Below the pieces are notes generated by a model. The model made no database searches. It saw nothing but the letters and a program-made list of their open reading frames with translations, and was not told the DNA's origin. The position numbers and the translations under genes were made by a program. A stretch of 61,274 bases of DNA from positions 1-61,274 of the forward strand of contig JAQCEA010000015.1 in NCBI GenBank assembly GCA_027620495.1, in the 5' to 3' direction. The stretch is from Pseudomonadota bacterium. GTDB lineage: Bacteria > Pseudomonadota > Alphaproteobacteria > Puniceispirillales > Puniceispirillaceae. This document shows, in pieces, positions 1 to 8,904 of the stretch (positions are counted from its first letter, which is position 1; every line of letters begins with the position of its first letter).

Positions 1-70
1 CGGAATAAAGATGCCGGAATAAAGATGCCGGAATAAAGATGCCGGAATAAAGATGCCGGAATAAAGATGA
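1..70 (+). repeat. 14-bp tandem repeat carrying mini-ORFs before hisG
   Basis: Five head-to-tail copies of a 14-bp unit (CGGAATAAAGATGC). The first four are identical and the last ends in A. It runs off the left window edge, so the true copy number is unknown. Each unit has a weak Shine-Dalgarno-like GGA six bases before an ATG. The first four ATGs read ATG CCG GAA TAA, a Met-Pro-Glu-stop mini-ORF whose stop lies two bases before the next ATG. The fifth ATG (67) is the first possible start of hisG. Because 14 is not a multiple of three, each ATG falls in a new frame. This layout could feed ribosomes to hisG by termination-reinitiation; that role is inferred. Confidence 0.95.
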
Positions 71-975
71 TAGTGGAACAAGAAATGGATAGTGAAAACA
101 GGCTGAAAATTGCCATACAAAAATCTGGACGGCTGGCAGATATGTCGCTGCAGCTTCTTGAAAAATGTGGGATTCAGCTGTCAAAAAGCCGTGACCAACT
201 ATTGTGCAGGTCACAAAATTTTCCGCTGGATGTGTTTTTGGTTCGCGATGATGACATCCCGGCATTTTTGGCAACGGATGTGTGCCAACTTGGGGTGTTG
301 GGGCAAAATGTGCTTCGTGAAAAACAGGCGATCGGCAATGGCAAATTTGCTGGATTAAAAGAAGAATTGCCACTTGGTTACGGGCGGTGTCGGCTATCAA
401 TCGCGGTGCCGCAGGGATTTGCCTATGATGGTATCGCCTCGCTTCAAGGCAAAACCATTGCCACTTCATACAAAGGGTTGCTTAATGCCTATCTGCAAGC
501 CAATAAGATTGACGCGGATATTGTTACCATGGAAGGCGCCGTTGAGGTGGCACCGCGGACGCATCTAGCAGATGTCATTTGTGATCTTGTATCGACTGGC
601 AATACGCTGATTTCAAATGGACTGGTGGAACAGGATGTTATTTTGCAATCAGAGGCTGTGTTGGTCAAAAACCAGATTGCCGATCCTGATATTGCAAAGC
701 TGTGTGACCAATTAATGTCACGTATCAAGGCGGTCCAGCGCGCCGCCAAAAGCCGCTATATTATGCTCAACAGTCCAATTGACAATCTGGCCGCCATCAA
801 AGCCGTGCTGCCCGGTTCACAATCACCAACGGTTATGCCATTGCAAGGACGCGATGATATGGTGGCGGTGCATGCTGTCTGCGAAGAGGGCGTGTTTTGG
901 GATACGATGGAAGATTTAAAGGCAAATGGCGCGAATTCGATTCTTGTCGTGCCAATCGAAAAGATGCTGGATTAG
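67..975 (+). CDS. hisG: ATP phosphoribosyltransferase, long form (HisG)
   Basis: First step of histidine synthesis: condenses ATP with PRPP in the cytosol. The 302-aa length and a C-terminal ACT-like regulatory domain (about residues 230-302, ending in VVPIEKML) mark the long, self-sufficient form that needs no HisZ and is usually feedback-inhibited by histidine. Visible motifs are IQKSGRL near residue 17 and the PRPP-binding stretch around residues 160-181 (EVAPR...CDLVSTGNTL). The sequence resembles enterobacterial HisG closely, whereas most alphaproteobacteria use the short form. Start: ATG 67 lies in the last repeat unit; ATG 85 (MDSENRLKIAIQ) is a plausible alternative. Ten bases separate it from hisCB. 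Confidence 0.97.
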   Translation: MIVEQEMDSENRLKIAIQKSGRLADMSLQLLEKCGIQLSKSRDQLLCRSQNFPLDVFLVRDDDIPAFLATDVCQLGVLGQNVLREKQAIGNGKFAGLKEELPLGYGRCRLSIAVPQGFAYDGIASLQGKTIATSYKGLLNAYLQANKIDADIVTMEGAVEVAPRTHLADVICDLVSTGNTLISNGLVEQDVILQSEAVLVKNQIADPDIAKLCDQLMSRIKAVQRAAKSRYIMLNSPIDNLAAIKAVLPGSQSPTVMPLQGRDDMVAVHAVCEEGVFWDTMEDLKANGANSILVVPIEKMLD

Positions 976-985
976 GGGCGGGGTA

Positions 986-2668
986 ATGGCCAAAACTGTG
1001 AAAACCGCGCCGAACAGCGCTATGATAAGCCAACGGGCCCGGCCAGAAATTCTCGCCATGGGCGGTTATGTGTCGGCGCGGTCAATTGAAAAATCAAATC
1101 GTGATACAATTTTTCTGGATGCGAATGAATGCGCCTTTGAACCGTTTATTGGCGCGCAGAATTTATCGCGCTATCCCGAGCAACAACCAACTGCCCTGCA
1201 AGAGGCCATTTGCCGATGGCTAGATGTGTCAAAACGGCATATCACCATCACCCGCGGGGCTGATGAGGCGATTGATTGCTTGGTGCGGGCATTTTGTGTG
1301 CCGGGTCAAGATAACATTGTCATTTGCCCGCCAACCTTTGCCATGTATGCGCAATCTGCAACGCTTCAAAATGCCGAGGTGCGTCAGGCAAAGCTTGATA
1401 AAACATTTGATCTAGATGTTAAACTTATCAATCAAACTACTGATAAAAATACAAAAATTATTTTTGTATGTTCACCAAATAACCCAACGGCAAATCTTAT
1501 GAACCGTGCGCGTATTTTGCGGCTATGTGCAGATTATGCCGAAACAGCCCTTGTTGTTGTTGATGAGACCTATGTTGAGTTTGCCGATAGCGAAAGTTTG
1601 ATCCCGTGTCTTGATGCGCATGCAAATTTGGTGATTTTGCGCACATTGTCTAAATCGCATGCGGCCGCTGGGTTGCGTTGCGGGGTTGCGGTCGCGCGGT
1701 CTGATGTTACCGGGCTGTTACAAAAAGTGCTGGCACCTTATCCGCTAGCCCAACCTGTTGTTGACGCGGCGCTAACCATTTTATCGGCAAAGTCACAATC
1801 TGTTCTGGCGGCAAAGCGGCGAGACATTGTGACCCGGCGCAATCAGGTGGCGGCCTCGTTTGCCGCATGCCCGGATATCGTCGAGGTGTTGCCATCTGAT
1901 GCCAATTATTTGCTGGTTCGGGTAAAAGACGCCGCGGATTTATGTGAAAAATGCCGCGCATCAGGCATTATTTTGCGCAACCAATCGCATCAGCCGGGGC
2001 TTGAAAATTCAGTGCGGGTCTCGATTGGCAGTGACGAGGATATGCAGGCTTTCCTTGCTGTGGTGAGGGGCGAGACCATATCCGCCCGCACCAATCAAAG
2101 GGTTGAAACTGTTATTCGAAAGACCAATGAAACGGCAATTTCAGTGCGGGTTAATCTGGATGCGGCCGCCCCGGTGCGGATCAATACCGGCATTGGCTTT
2201 TATGATCATATGCTAGACCAAATTGCCAAACATGGTGGGTTTTCTCTGGAAATTGAATGTGATGGCGATTTGCATATTGATCCACATCATTCGGTTGAGG
2301 ATTGTGCCATTGCGCTTGGTCAGGCCATTCGATTGGCGTTAGGTGACAAACGCGGTATTGGCCGCTATGGGTTTTTCCTGCCGATGGATGAATCACAGGT
2401 CAAGGTGGCTTTGGATTTTGGTGGACGGTTCTATCTTGATTTTAACGCTGATTTTCCAGAAAGCCATGTGGGTGATTTGCCAACTGATATGGTGCCGCAT
2501 GTGTTTTATTCACTTGCTGAAAATATGCAGGCCAATCTGCATATCGCGGTCACTGGTGAAAACACCCATCACATGGTTGAGGCTTGTTTCAAAGGATTTG
2601 GCCGGGCGTTGCGTCAAGCCATTCGCCGCGAGGGTGACGAAATGCCAAGTACAAAGGGCAGCCTATGA
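986..2668 (+). CDS. hisCB: HisC-HisB fusion: histidinol-phosphate aminotransferase / imidazoleglycerol-phosphate dehydratase
   Basis: One 560-aa reading frame holding two enzymes. Residues 1 to about 362 are a PLP-dependent class I/II aminotransferase (HisC): the CSPNNPT stretch is at 162-168 and the Schiff-base lysine lies in RTLSKSHAAAGLRCG (Lys223). Residues about 368-560 are imidazoleglycerol-phosphate dehydratase (HisB) with both metal motifs, HHSVED (434-439) and HHMVEA (528-533). No HAD phosphatase domain is present, unlike the bifunctional enterobacterial HisB. The frame is open across the joint with only a short linker, so this is a true fusion unless a sequencing error removed a stop and restart. 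ATG 986 is preferred over an upstream start that would lie inside hisG. The stop overlaps the hisH start by four bases. Confidence 0.95.
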   Translation: MAKTVKTAPNSAMISQRARPEILAMGGYVSARSIEKSNRDTIFLDANECAFEPFIGAQNLSRYPEQQPTALQEAICRWLDVSKRHITITRGADEAIDCLVRAFCVPGQDNIVICPPTFAMYAQSATLQNAEVRQAKLDKTFDLDVKLINQTTDKNTKIIFVCSPNNPTANLMNRARILRLCADYAETALVVVDETYVEFADSESLIPCLDAHANLVILRTLSKSHAAAGLRCGVAVARSDVTGLLQKVLAPYPLAQPVVDAALTILSAKSQSVLAAKRRDIVTRRNQVAASFAACPDIVEVLPSDANYLLVRVKDAADLCEKCRASGIILRNQSHQPGLENSVRVSIGSDEDMQAFLAVVRGETISARTNQRVETVIRKTNETAISVRVNLDAAAPVRINTGIGFYDHMLDQIAKHGGFSLEIECDGDLHIDPHHSVEDCAIALGQAIRLALGDKRGIGRYGFFLPMDESQVKVALDFGGRFYLDFNADFPESHVGDLPTDMVPHVFYSLAENMQANLHIAVTGENTHHMVEACFKGFGRALRQAIRREGDEMPSTKGSL

Positions 2669-3258
2669 TCGCAATTATTGACAGTGGAGGTGCCAATATT
2701 GCGTCTGTGCAATTTGCGCTGGAACGCCTTGGTGCCAAATCGGTTTTGACGCGAGACGCGGCAGAAATTGCGGCGGCAGACCGGGTGCTTTTGCCTGGCG
2801 TTGGGGCCGCACCGGTGGCCATGAAGGCCCTCAATGATGCGAAATTGATCGAACCAATCCGAAAACTTCGCCAGCCTGTGCTGGGCATATGTTTAGGTAT
2901 GCAATTGCTGTTTGGTCGCTCATTTGAGGGGGATACGGATATGCTTGGCATTTTAGATGGTGAATGCCGCGCATTCACCCCGGCAGCGGGGCGATCCGTC
3001 CCGCATATGGGTTGGAATAGGCTGCATCCAACCACCACGCATCCGTTGCTGGCTGGTTTGGATGATATATCGCATGTTTATTTTGTGCATAGCTATTATG
3101 TGCCAGTAAACAAAGCCACCATTGCGACCTGCAATTATGGTCAGGATTTTACCGCGATCGCCGCGAAAGACAATTTTTTGGGGTGCCAATTTCACCCGGA
3201 ACGATCTGGGCAGGTTGGCGCCCGTATTTTGCAGAATTTTTTGGAGATGCCGTCATGA
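2665..3258 (+). CDS. hisH: Imidazole glycerol phosphate synthase, glutaminase subunit HisH
   Basis: Class I glutamine amidotransferase, 197 aa, that frees ammonia from glutamine and channels it into HisF. The catalytic triad is visible: nucleophile Cys76 in GICLGMQLLF, and His177 and Glu179 in FHPERS near the C terminus. The N-terminal IIDSGGANI and the LLPGVGA loop (residues 42-48) are typical of the family. It overlaps hisCB by four bases and hisA by four bases (ATGA), so translation is probably coupled. Its partner HisF lies two genes downstream. Confidence 0.97.
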   Translation: MIAIIDSGGANIASVQFALERLGAKSVLTRDAAEIAAADRVLLPGVGAAPVAMKALNDAKLIEPIRKLRQPVLGICLGMQLLFGRSFEGDTDMLGILDGECRAFTPAAGRSVPHMGWNRLHPTTTHPLLAGLDDISHVYFVHSYYVPVNKATIATCNYGQDFTAIAAKDNFLGCQFHPERSGQVGARILQNFLEMPS

Positions 3259-3980
3259 TTATATACCCGGCAATTGATCTGATTGGCGGCGCTGTTGTGC
3301 GGTTACATAAAGGTGATTTTGATCAATTGACACAATATGGCACCGATCCGGTGGCGGTCGCCAAAACCTATGCGGATGCTGGGGCCACTTGGCTTCATCT
3401 TGTCGATTTGGACGGGGCAAAAAACCCGCAAAACCGGCAAATTGATCTGATTGCCAATATCATTAACAGCACCGGGTTGTTGGTTCAAACAGGTGGGGGA
3501 ATCCGGTCAGTAGATGATGTGGCCGCCCTACTTGATGCGGGGGCCGCACGTGTTGTTATTGGCAGTCTTGCGGTGCGTGACCCCGATGTTGTCAAACAGC
3601 TTATGCACGATCATGGGCTAGAAAAAATCTGTCTGGCGGCCGATGTCATTTGGCAAAATGACGCCTTTTACATTGCTGTGTCAGGATGGCAGGAAGCCAG
3701 TGATCTCAGCCTGTTTGATTTCTTAAACATGTATGAAATGGCGGGGTTAACGCATGTCTTATGCACCGATATTGATCGTGATGGTACATTGCAGGGGTTT
3801 AACCGATCGCTCTATACCAATGTAAAACAAGAATTTTCACATTTGCAACTGCAGGCATCTGGCGGGGCAAGCCGCCTTGAAGATTTGAAAAATCTGGATG
3901 CGGATGGGGTGATCATTGGCAAGGCCCTGTATGAAGGGCGCTTTAGCGTCGCCGAGGCGCTGGAGGCGACCGCATGCTGA
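3255..3980 (+). CDS. hisA: ProFAR isomerase HisA
   Basis: A 241-aa (beta/alpha)8-barrel that isomerises phosphoribosylformimino-AICAR-phosphate, the fourth step of histidine synthesis. The catalytic aspartates at the ends of the two half-barrels are visible: Asp8 in YPAIDL and Asp130 in LAADV. The phosphate loops QTGGGIRS (near 78-85) and QASGGAS in the C-terminal half are present. The start at 3255 overlaps the hisH stop as ATGA; an upstream start at 3183 would lie inside hisH and add residues unlike HisA. Its end overlaps hisF by seven bases. Confidence 0.97.
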   Translation: MIIYPAIDLIGGAVVRLHKGDFDQLTQYGTDPVAVAKTYADAGATWLHLVDLDGAKNPQNRQIDLIANIINSTGLLVQTGGGIRSVDDVAALLDAGAARVVIGSLAVRDPDVVKQLMHDHGLEKICLAADVIWQNDAFYIAVSGWQEASDLSLFDFLNMYEMAGLTHVLCTDIDRDGTLQGFNRSLYTNVKQEFSHLQLQASGGASRLEDLKNLDADGVIIGKALYEGRFSVAEALEATAC

Positions 3981-4744
3981 CCAAACGTATTATCGCTTGC
4001 CTTGATGTGAAAGATGGCCGGGTGGTCAAAGGCGTGCAATTTAGAAATCATGTCGATATGGGTGATATTCTAGAGCTATCACAACGCTATGCAGATGAAG
4101 GCGTTGATGAATTGGTGTTTTACGACATTACCGCTAGCAGTGATGGCCGGGTGGTTGATAAAAGCTGGGTCAATCAAATCGCCCGCCGGATCAATATACC
4201 CTTTTGCGTGGCGGGTGGAATTAGAACGGTTGGCGATGCCAAGGCCATTTTAAATGATGGCGCAGATAAAATTTCTGTCAATTCGCCAGCACTTGAGACG
4301 CCTGAATTTATTACCGAACTTGCCGCGGCATTTGGTACACAATGTGTTGTCGCAGGTATCGACAGCCGCCGCGAGGATGACGGGCGTTTGCAGGTATATC
4401 AATATACTGGGGACGCGGCCAAAACGATCAAATCTAAACGCCAAACGGTTGCTTGGGCGCAACAGGTTGTGGCGCTTGGTGCCGGTGAAATTGTCTTAAA
4501 TTGCATGAATAATGACGGGGTTAAAAAGGGCTATGATATTGAACAGTTAAAAGCTGTCAAAGCGGCCGTTTCGGTGCCAGTGATCGCCTCTGGTGGGGCG
4601 GGTGATTATCAGCATTTCGCCGATTTGTTTCAGACCACCGATATTGATGGTGCGTTGGCCGCATCGGTGTTTCATAGCGGCAAAATACCTATTCCTGATC
4701 TAAAAGCCTTTTTACGGGCGCAATCTATCGAAGTGCGAGTGTGA
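3974..4744 (+). CDS. hisF: Imidazole glycerol phosphate synthase, cyclase subunit HisF
   Basis: A 256-aa barrel enzyme that uses ammonia from HisH to form imidazole glycerol phosphate and AICAR. It starts with the family signature [19 protein letters not shown]. The catalytic pair Asp11 and Asp130 (VAGIDSRR) is present, as are the two phosphate-binding loops (CVAGGIRT near 78-85 and IASGGAGD in the C-terminal half). It overlaps hisA by seven bases and is followed one base later by hisIE, in keeping with one polycistronic message. Confidence 0.98.
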   Translation: MLTKRIIACLDVKDGRVVKGVQFRNHVDMGDILELSQRYADEGVDELVFYDITASSDGRVVDKSWVNQIARRINIPFCVAGGIRTVGDAKAILNDGADKISVNSPALETPEFITELAAAFGTQCVVAGIDSRREDDGRLQVYQYTGDAAKTIKSKRQTVAWAQQVVALGAGEIVLNCMNNDGVKKGYDIEQLKAVKAAVSVPVIASGGAGDYQHFADLFQTTDIDGALAASVFHSGKIPIPDLKAFLRAQSIEVRV

Positions 4745-4745
4745 T

Positions 4746-5357
4746 ATGCCGATGATCAACAGTGAAAATCTTGCATGGGAAAAGGGCGATGGGTTGTTGC
4801 CAGCCATAATTCAGGATGTGAATACTGGTCAGGTATTGATGCTTGGCTATATGAATGCGGACGCACTTGCCAAAACCGTGGACACAAAAAAAGTGACATT
4901 TTATTCGCGGTCAAAAGACAGATTATGGACAAAGGGCGAAACCTCCGGCAACTGGCTGGATTTTGTGAGCGCCGAGATGGATTGTGATGCCGACACAATT
5001 TTGGTTCAGGCCTGGCCACATGGCCCGGCATGCCATACCGGAAGCCGGACCTGTTTTAATGATCATGCGGCCAGCACAAGCCTGTTTTTAGACCAATTAT
5101 CCGCGTTAATTGTAGCGCGCCACCGCAGCATGCCGGAAAATAGCTATACAACCAGCCTGTTTCGCGATGGCACCGCGCGGATTGCCCAAAAAGTGGGAGA
5201 AGAGGGGGTCGAGCTGGCATTGGCGCGGATGAAAAATGATCCAGAAGAAACCAAAAATGAAGCGGCAGATTTGCTGTTTCATATGATGGTGTTACTGGAA
5301 GATGCCGGATTGGCATTCAGCGATGTTGTCGCAGTGTTGCAAGAGCGCCATAAATAA
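4746..5357 (+). CDS. hisIE: HisIE: phosphoribosyl-AMP cyclohydrolase / phosphoribosyl-ATP pyrophosphatase
   Basis: Bifunctional enzyme, 203 aa, for the second and third steps of the pathway. HisI (about residues 1-110) shows the metal-binding cysteines Cys80, Cys96 and Cys103 in EMDCDADT and ACHTGSRTCF. HisE (about 115-203) is an all-helical MazG-like domain with KVGEEGVELALA (149-160) and EAADLLFH (172-179). The fused form is usual in enterobacteria and Bacteroidetes; alphaproteobacteria normally carry separate hisI and hisE. It is the last gene of the operon, and a minus-strand tRNA gene follows. Confidence 0.97.
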   Translation: MPMINSENLAWEKGDGLLPAIIQDVNTGQVLMLGYMNADALAKTVDTKKVTFYSRSKDRLWTKGETSGNWLDFVSAEMDCDADTILVQAWPHGPACHTGSRTCFNDHAASTSLFLDQLSALIVARHRSMPENSYTTSLFRDGTARIAQKVGEEGVELALARMKNDPEETKNEAADLLFHMMVLLEDAGLAFSDVVAVLQERHK

Positions 5358-5378
5358 CACGCATATTTTGAAAAAAAA

Positions 5379-5453
5379 TGGCTCCCCGGGACGGATTCGA
5401 ACCGCCGGCCAAGCGATTAACAGTCGCTTGCTCTACCGCTGAGCTACCGGGGA
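5379..5453 (-). tRNA. tRNA-Asn (GTT)
   Basis: Minus-strand cloverleaf with acceptor stem TCCCCGG/CCGGGGA, D-arm GTAGCTCAGC, anticodon loop CTGTTAA (anticodon GTT), T-arm GGTTCGAATCC and an encoded CCA. Length is 75 nt including CCA. It lies opposite to the his operon, just beyond its end. Confidence 0.97.
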
Positions 5454-5471
5454 ATAAGCCTTGAGAAAACG

Positions 5472-5499
5472 GTTATACATAACAACAACCGATATGCAA
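5472..5499 (-). promoter_or_regulatory. Putative sigma-70 promoter for tRNA-Asn
   Basis: Minus strand: -35 TTGCAT (5499-5494) and -10 TATAAC (5477-5472), 16 bases apart. The expected start of transcription lies about 12 bases upstream of the mature tRNA 5' end. Assigned by eye from consensus only. Confidence 0.5.
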
Positions 5500-5509
5500 G
5501 CCCGTTTTA

Positions 5510-6625
5510 TTACAAATCTGTTTTGAATGAATCAGCGGCTGGTTTGTTGGTGGCTATACTGGCTGATTTTGACATGATGGCCTCTGCCAGACGGTTGATA
5601 TCATCATGGTCAAGCGTTGTGGCGGCAACAACCCCGGTTTCACGTGCCAGCCGCGCGCTGCCGGATCGCTGATAGGACGGGTCATAATGTGTTTCCAAAA
5701 GGCTTTTGATAAAATCTGGCCAGTCTTTACGGTCAATCATGTCTTTCCATGTGGCGAGCTGTTTTGCACTATGGCGGTGCGTTAACTTTGACAAAAGTGG
5801 CATGATAAATTCAGGCTGGTTGATCATATGGGCATAGTCACGCTGCAGAAAATTTACCCGCGCATCGATTGGTGCTGTTACCCGTATCGTTGGCGCGTTT
5901 CGCATGGCGGCCCAAAATGCTGGCGGCACATGAATATTACCAATTTTGTTGCTTTCGGCCTCGATCAATATGGTTTGCCCGGGGGCGCATTGTTGAAGCG
6001 CCTTACAAAGCTGTGATTCAAAATAGCGTTGCGTTGGTTGCGGCTGGCCGGGTTCGCTTCCCAACAAAGAGCCGCGATGACAGGCTAGTCTTTCTAAATC
6101 AATGATAGGCGCCCCTTTTGCAGAAGCCGCCCGCAAAATATGTGTTTTTGCCGTGCCGGTCTGGCCCGATACAATCATGAGCGATAATTGTTTTGGCAGA
6201 TGATCCAAACAATCTAACACATGACGGCGATAGGATTTATAGCCGCCATCAATCACACTGCTATGCCAGCCAATATTGCTGAAAATTTGCGCCATTGCGC
6301 CACTACGCTGGCCGCCGCGCCAGCAATAGATAAGCGGCCGCCAGTCCCGCGGCTTATCCTGTAACGAACTTTGCAAATGCGCGGCAATATTTTGCGCCAC
6401 CAGAGCGGCGCCCGCCCGTTTTGCGGTAAACGGGTTGATTTGCTTATAGATGGTACCAATTTCTGCGCGCTGTTGATCATTCAGAACCGGCAGATTGATG
6501 GCCCCCGGTATATGATCATCGGCAAATTCAGCTGGTGAGCGCACATCAATGATGGTGTCAAATTTATGAAGATCAGCAAGGGAAATATCTGGCGATATGC
6601 CGGTGATAGGAGGTGCCATGTTCAT
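5510..6625 (-). CDS. mnmH: tRNA 2-selenouridine synthase (MnmH/SelU)
   Basis: Replaces sulfur with selenium (through a geranylated intermediate) at the wobble uridine of tRNA-Lys, -Glu and -Gln, using selenophosphate from SelD. 371 aa. The N-terminal rhodanese domain (about 12-135) has the catalytic Cys101 in YCWRGGQRSG. The C-terminal P-loop domain has a Walker A-like SGQTGTAKT (153-161), where Ala replaces the usual Gly before Lys. Its start overlaps the selD-fusion stop by four bases, so the two are translationally coupled and use the same selenophosphate pool. It is the last gene of the minus-strand operon. Confidence 0.95.
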   Translation of the reverse strand: MNMAPPITGISPDISLADLHKFDTIIDVRSPAEFADDHIPGAINLPVLNDQQRAEIGTIYKQINPFTAKRAGAALVAQNIAAHLQSSLQDKPRDWRPLIYCWRGGQRSGAMAQIFSNIGWHSSVIDGGYKSYRRHVLDCLDHLPKQLSLMIVSGQTGTAKTHILRAASAKGAPIIDLERLACHRGSLLGSEPGQPQPTQRYFESQLCKALQQCAPGQTILIEAESNKIGNIHVPPAFWAAMRNAPTIRVTAPIDARVNFLQRDYAHMINQPEFIMPLLSKLTHRHSAKQLATWKDMIDRKDWPDFIKSLLETHYDPSYQRSGSARLARETGVVAATTLDHDDINRLAEAIMSKSASIATNKPAADSFKTDL

Positions 6626-8904
6626 TCCCCTCCATTCACAAGCTGAATACCGGCAAATTGCCGGTCGAGCTTGCCGATCGCCGCCGCCCTGTGGCCAGCC
6701 TTGACCAGTGCGTTTACGGCATTTTCAGCATCCTTTGCCGCAAACACCCCAAGCAGGCCGCCACTTGTCTGAGGATCAAAAAGAATGGCAGTGCGGTTTT
6801 TATGGTGCGAGGCATGATCATGGATGGTCACGGCAAGCTGGTTTTGTTCATGCAAGCTGGATCTAATACCAGCTTCGATAAGATGCGTCACACCATTCAA
6901 AAGTTGCAGTGATGCAAGATTAATCGCACAGCCCGTGACGCCCACGCGCATTGCCAGATTTTGCGCATGTCTGGCCAAACCAAATCCGGTCACATCAGTT
7001 GCCGCGATACTATTATGCTGCATAAAAATATCCGCCGCTTGCCCGTTGCTTTGGCGCATGCTGGCAATGGCATCATCAACCGAAACAGCGTCTGCTTGCA
7101 GCTGCATATGGGCGGCCATGATCACGCCGGTACCAAGTGGTTTGGTCAAAATAACCCGTAAATCTTCATCCTTATCGAGCATAATTTTAGATGGTAATAT
7201 GGCGGTGCTGCCGGTGATCGCAAAACCAACAGACAAGCCGCCACCCTCGCTTGTATGACCGCCAACCACGCGAACACCAGCCTGACTATGCGCCAATAAA
7301 GCACCGGCCAAAATATGCGTTAACTGGTTTGTTTGTATCGATAATTCTGTTTCTGGTAAATTTATAATAGCTAATGAAAAGAGTGGCTTGGAAAGTGATG
7401 CATAGATATCGCTTAACGCATGAACCGTTGCAATTTCACCAAGTAAAAATGGGTCAGATACAATTTCAGACAAGACATCAACCGATTGTACCCAGCCGGA
7501 TATGCCGGGCGGTATGGCCAGTACCACGCTGTCTGTTTCTAGTCCAACTGGCGGCATTAAATTGGGATTGGCACCTTTTTGGACAGCCAATGCGATAGCG
7601 GCTTGCATCGCCGCTTGCAACACTTGATGGCTGGTCTTTGCCGCACAACCCAGACAGCGCATAGAGGAAAAAGCCGGGTCGTGCTGGGCAAGGGCGGTAT
7701 GATCTGGTTCAGAGGGATGCGTTTTCGATAACCCGGCAAAGCGGGTGATGCCGGGTGCAACCGGCATTGATAAATTTTTGAATTTTTGCATAAACCGGCG
7801 GTCAATCCAGCATTTCAGGTGCCAAAACAGCCGCCCAGCCATTACAATATCACCGCGCACGGCTATGGCCCGCCGATCGCCCGTGCCAATAAGCGCAAGA
7901 TAATGTGTTTGCGGGGTCCAAGAGGTGAGTGGCTTGGCAAGGATATAGCGGCGCAGATTACGCGCCAGAATCTTGCCAGCCCGCACTGCAAATACACCAG
8001 CTTTTGGACGCGGACTGTGGCTGACCGCGGCGATATCGCCAGCGGCAAAAATATAGGGGTGGCTGGTTGATTGCAGGGTCGGTGCAACCATCACAAACCC
8101 ATCAGAATCAAGATCTAGCCCGGTATCCGCCAGCCAGCCCGGGGCGGCCACTTGTGTAACCAGAAAACACGCATCAAAGGCATGTGTCTTTCCATTATCC
8201 ATGGTCAGGGTATTGGCGCTAATTGCCGTGACACGGCTGTTATATAGAATATCCGCACCGCCAGCGCGCAGGGTTTTGTCGACAAGCCTGCCAGCCTGCG
8301 GTGCCATTTGCGGCATCAGACGGTCTTTGTCGGTGATTACACTCAATTGTGGGGCGGTGCCAGTTTCTGTTTTCCATCTGGTGATTAAGGCAAGCGCTAA
8401 TTCACATCCCGCGGCCCCGCCACCAATTACCGCCAATTTTTTTGGCAAATTTTTGGGTGTTTTCAGGGCAAAAAGCGTTTCAAACCGGTTTTGAAATTTT
8501 GCGATTGGTTTGACTGGGATGGCGTGTTCGGCGGCCCCGCTAATCATGGCCAAGCTTGGTTGGCCCCCGATATTGATCGACAGCACGTCAAACCGTAACG
8601 CCGGGCGATCATCAAAATAAATTTCTTTTAAATCAGCATGTATCCCGGTCACCGTTGCCACAATTATGCGTGCATTTGCCGCCGCGGCGAGATGCCTTAA
8701 ATCAATATGCAGGTCTTTATCCTGCCATACGCCCTCTACATAGCCGGGCAGCATACCAGAATAGGGGGTGCGACTGCTGTTTGTGACAAGGGTCAACCGC
8801 AACCCCTGCAGTGGCTGCATTGCAAAAGCTTTTAAAACGGCAATTTGTGCGTGGCCGCCACCAACCAAAACAAGATCGCCAATAATCGGATGACTTGTCT
8901 GCAT
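6622..8904 (-). CDS. selD: NDH2-like FAD oxidoreductase fused to selenide, water dikinase (SelD)
   Basis: A 760-aa two-part protein. Residues about 8-390 are a pyridine nucleotide-disulfide/type II NADH dehydrogenase-like flavoprotein with an FAD motif LVLVGGGHAQ (11-20), an NAD(P) motif LAVIGGGAAGCE (157-168) and the C-terminal FAD motif IFAAGD (285-290). Residues about 410-760 are SelD, which makes selenophosphate from selenide and ATP. The catalytic Cys420 and Lys423 sit in CLGCAAK, metal-ligand aspartates in ETDSVV, and VVGGHTSEGG follows. The natural fusion is known in several bacteria and suggests a redox step feeding the kinase; the substrate of the flavoprotein half is not established. 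Start codon shares TGATG with the upstream flavin reductase stop; no selA or selB is nearby. Confidence 0.95.
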   Translation of the reverse strand: MQTSHPIIGDLVLVGGGHAQIAVLKAFAMQPLQGLRLTLVTNSSRTPYSGMLPGYVEGVWQDKDLHIDLRHLAAAANARIIVATVTGIHADLKEIYFDDRPALRFDVLSINIGGQPSLAMISGAAEHAIPVKPIAKFQNRFETLFALKTPKNLPKKLAVIGGGAAGCELALALITRWKTETGTAPQLSVITDKDRLMPQMAPQAGRLVDKTLRAGGADILYNSRVTAISANTLTMDNGKTHAFDACFLVTQVAAPGWLADTGLDLDSDGFVMVAPTLQSTSHPYIFAAGDIAAVSHSPRPKAGVFAVRAGKILARNLRRYILAKPLTSWTPQTHYLALIGTGDRRAIAVRGDIVMAGRLFWHLKCWIDRRFMQKFKNLSMPVAPGITRFAGLSKTHPSEPDHTALAQHDPAFSSMRCLGCAAKTSHQVLQAAMQAAIALAVQKGANPNLMPPVGLETDSVVLAIPPGISGWVQSVDVLSEIVSDPFLLGEIATVHALSDIYASLSKPLFSLAIINLPETELSIQTNQLTHILAGALLAHSQAGVRVVGGHTSEGGGLSVGFAITGSTAILPSKIMLDKDEDLRVILTKPLGTGVIMAAHMQLQADAVSVDDAIASMRQSNGQAADIFMQHNSIAATDVTGFGLARHAQNLAMRVGVTGCAINLASLQLLNGVTHLIEAGIRSSLHEQNQLAVTIHDHASHHKNRTAILFDPQTSGGLLGVFAAKDAENAVNALVKAGHRAAAIGKLDRQFAGIQLVNGGE

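Noticed and set aside
1-70. CRISPR or microsatellite-coded peptide
   Set aside because: Units are contiguous without spacers, and every frame meets a stop within three units, so it is neither a CRISPR nor a long repeat peptide.
5510-8904. Selenocysteine insertion system
   Set aside because: SelD and MnmH are present, but no selA, selB or tRNA-Sec is seen, and no in-frame TGA with a Sec-like context was noticed in the annotated genes.
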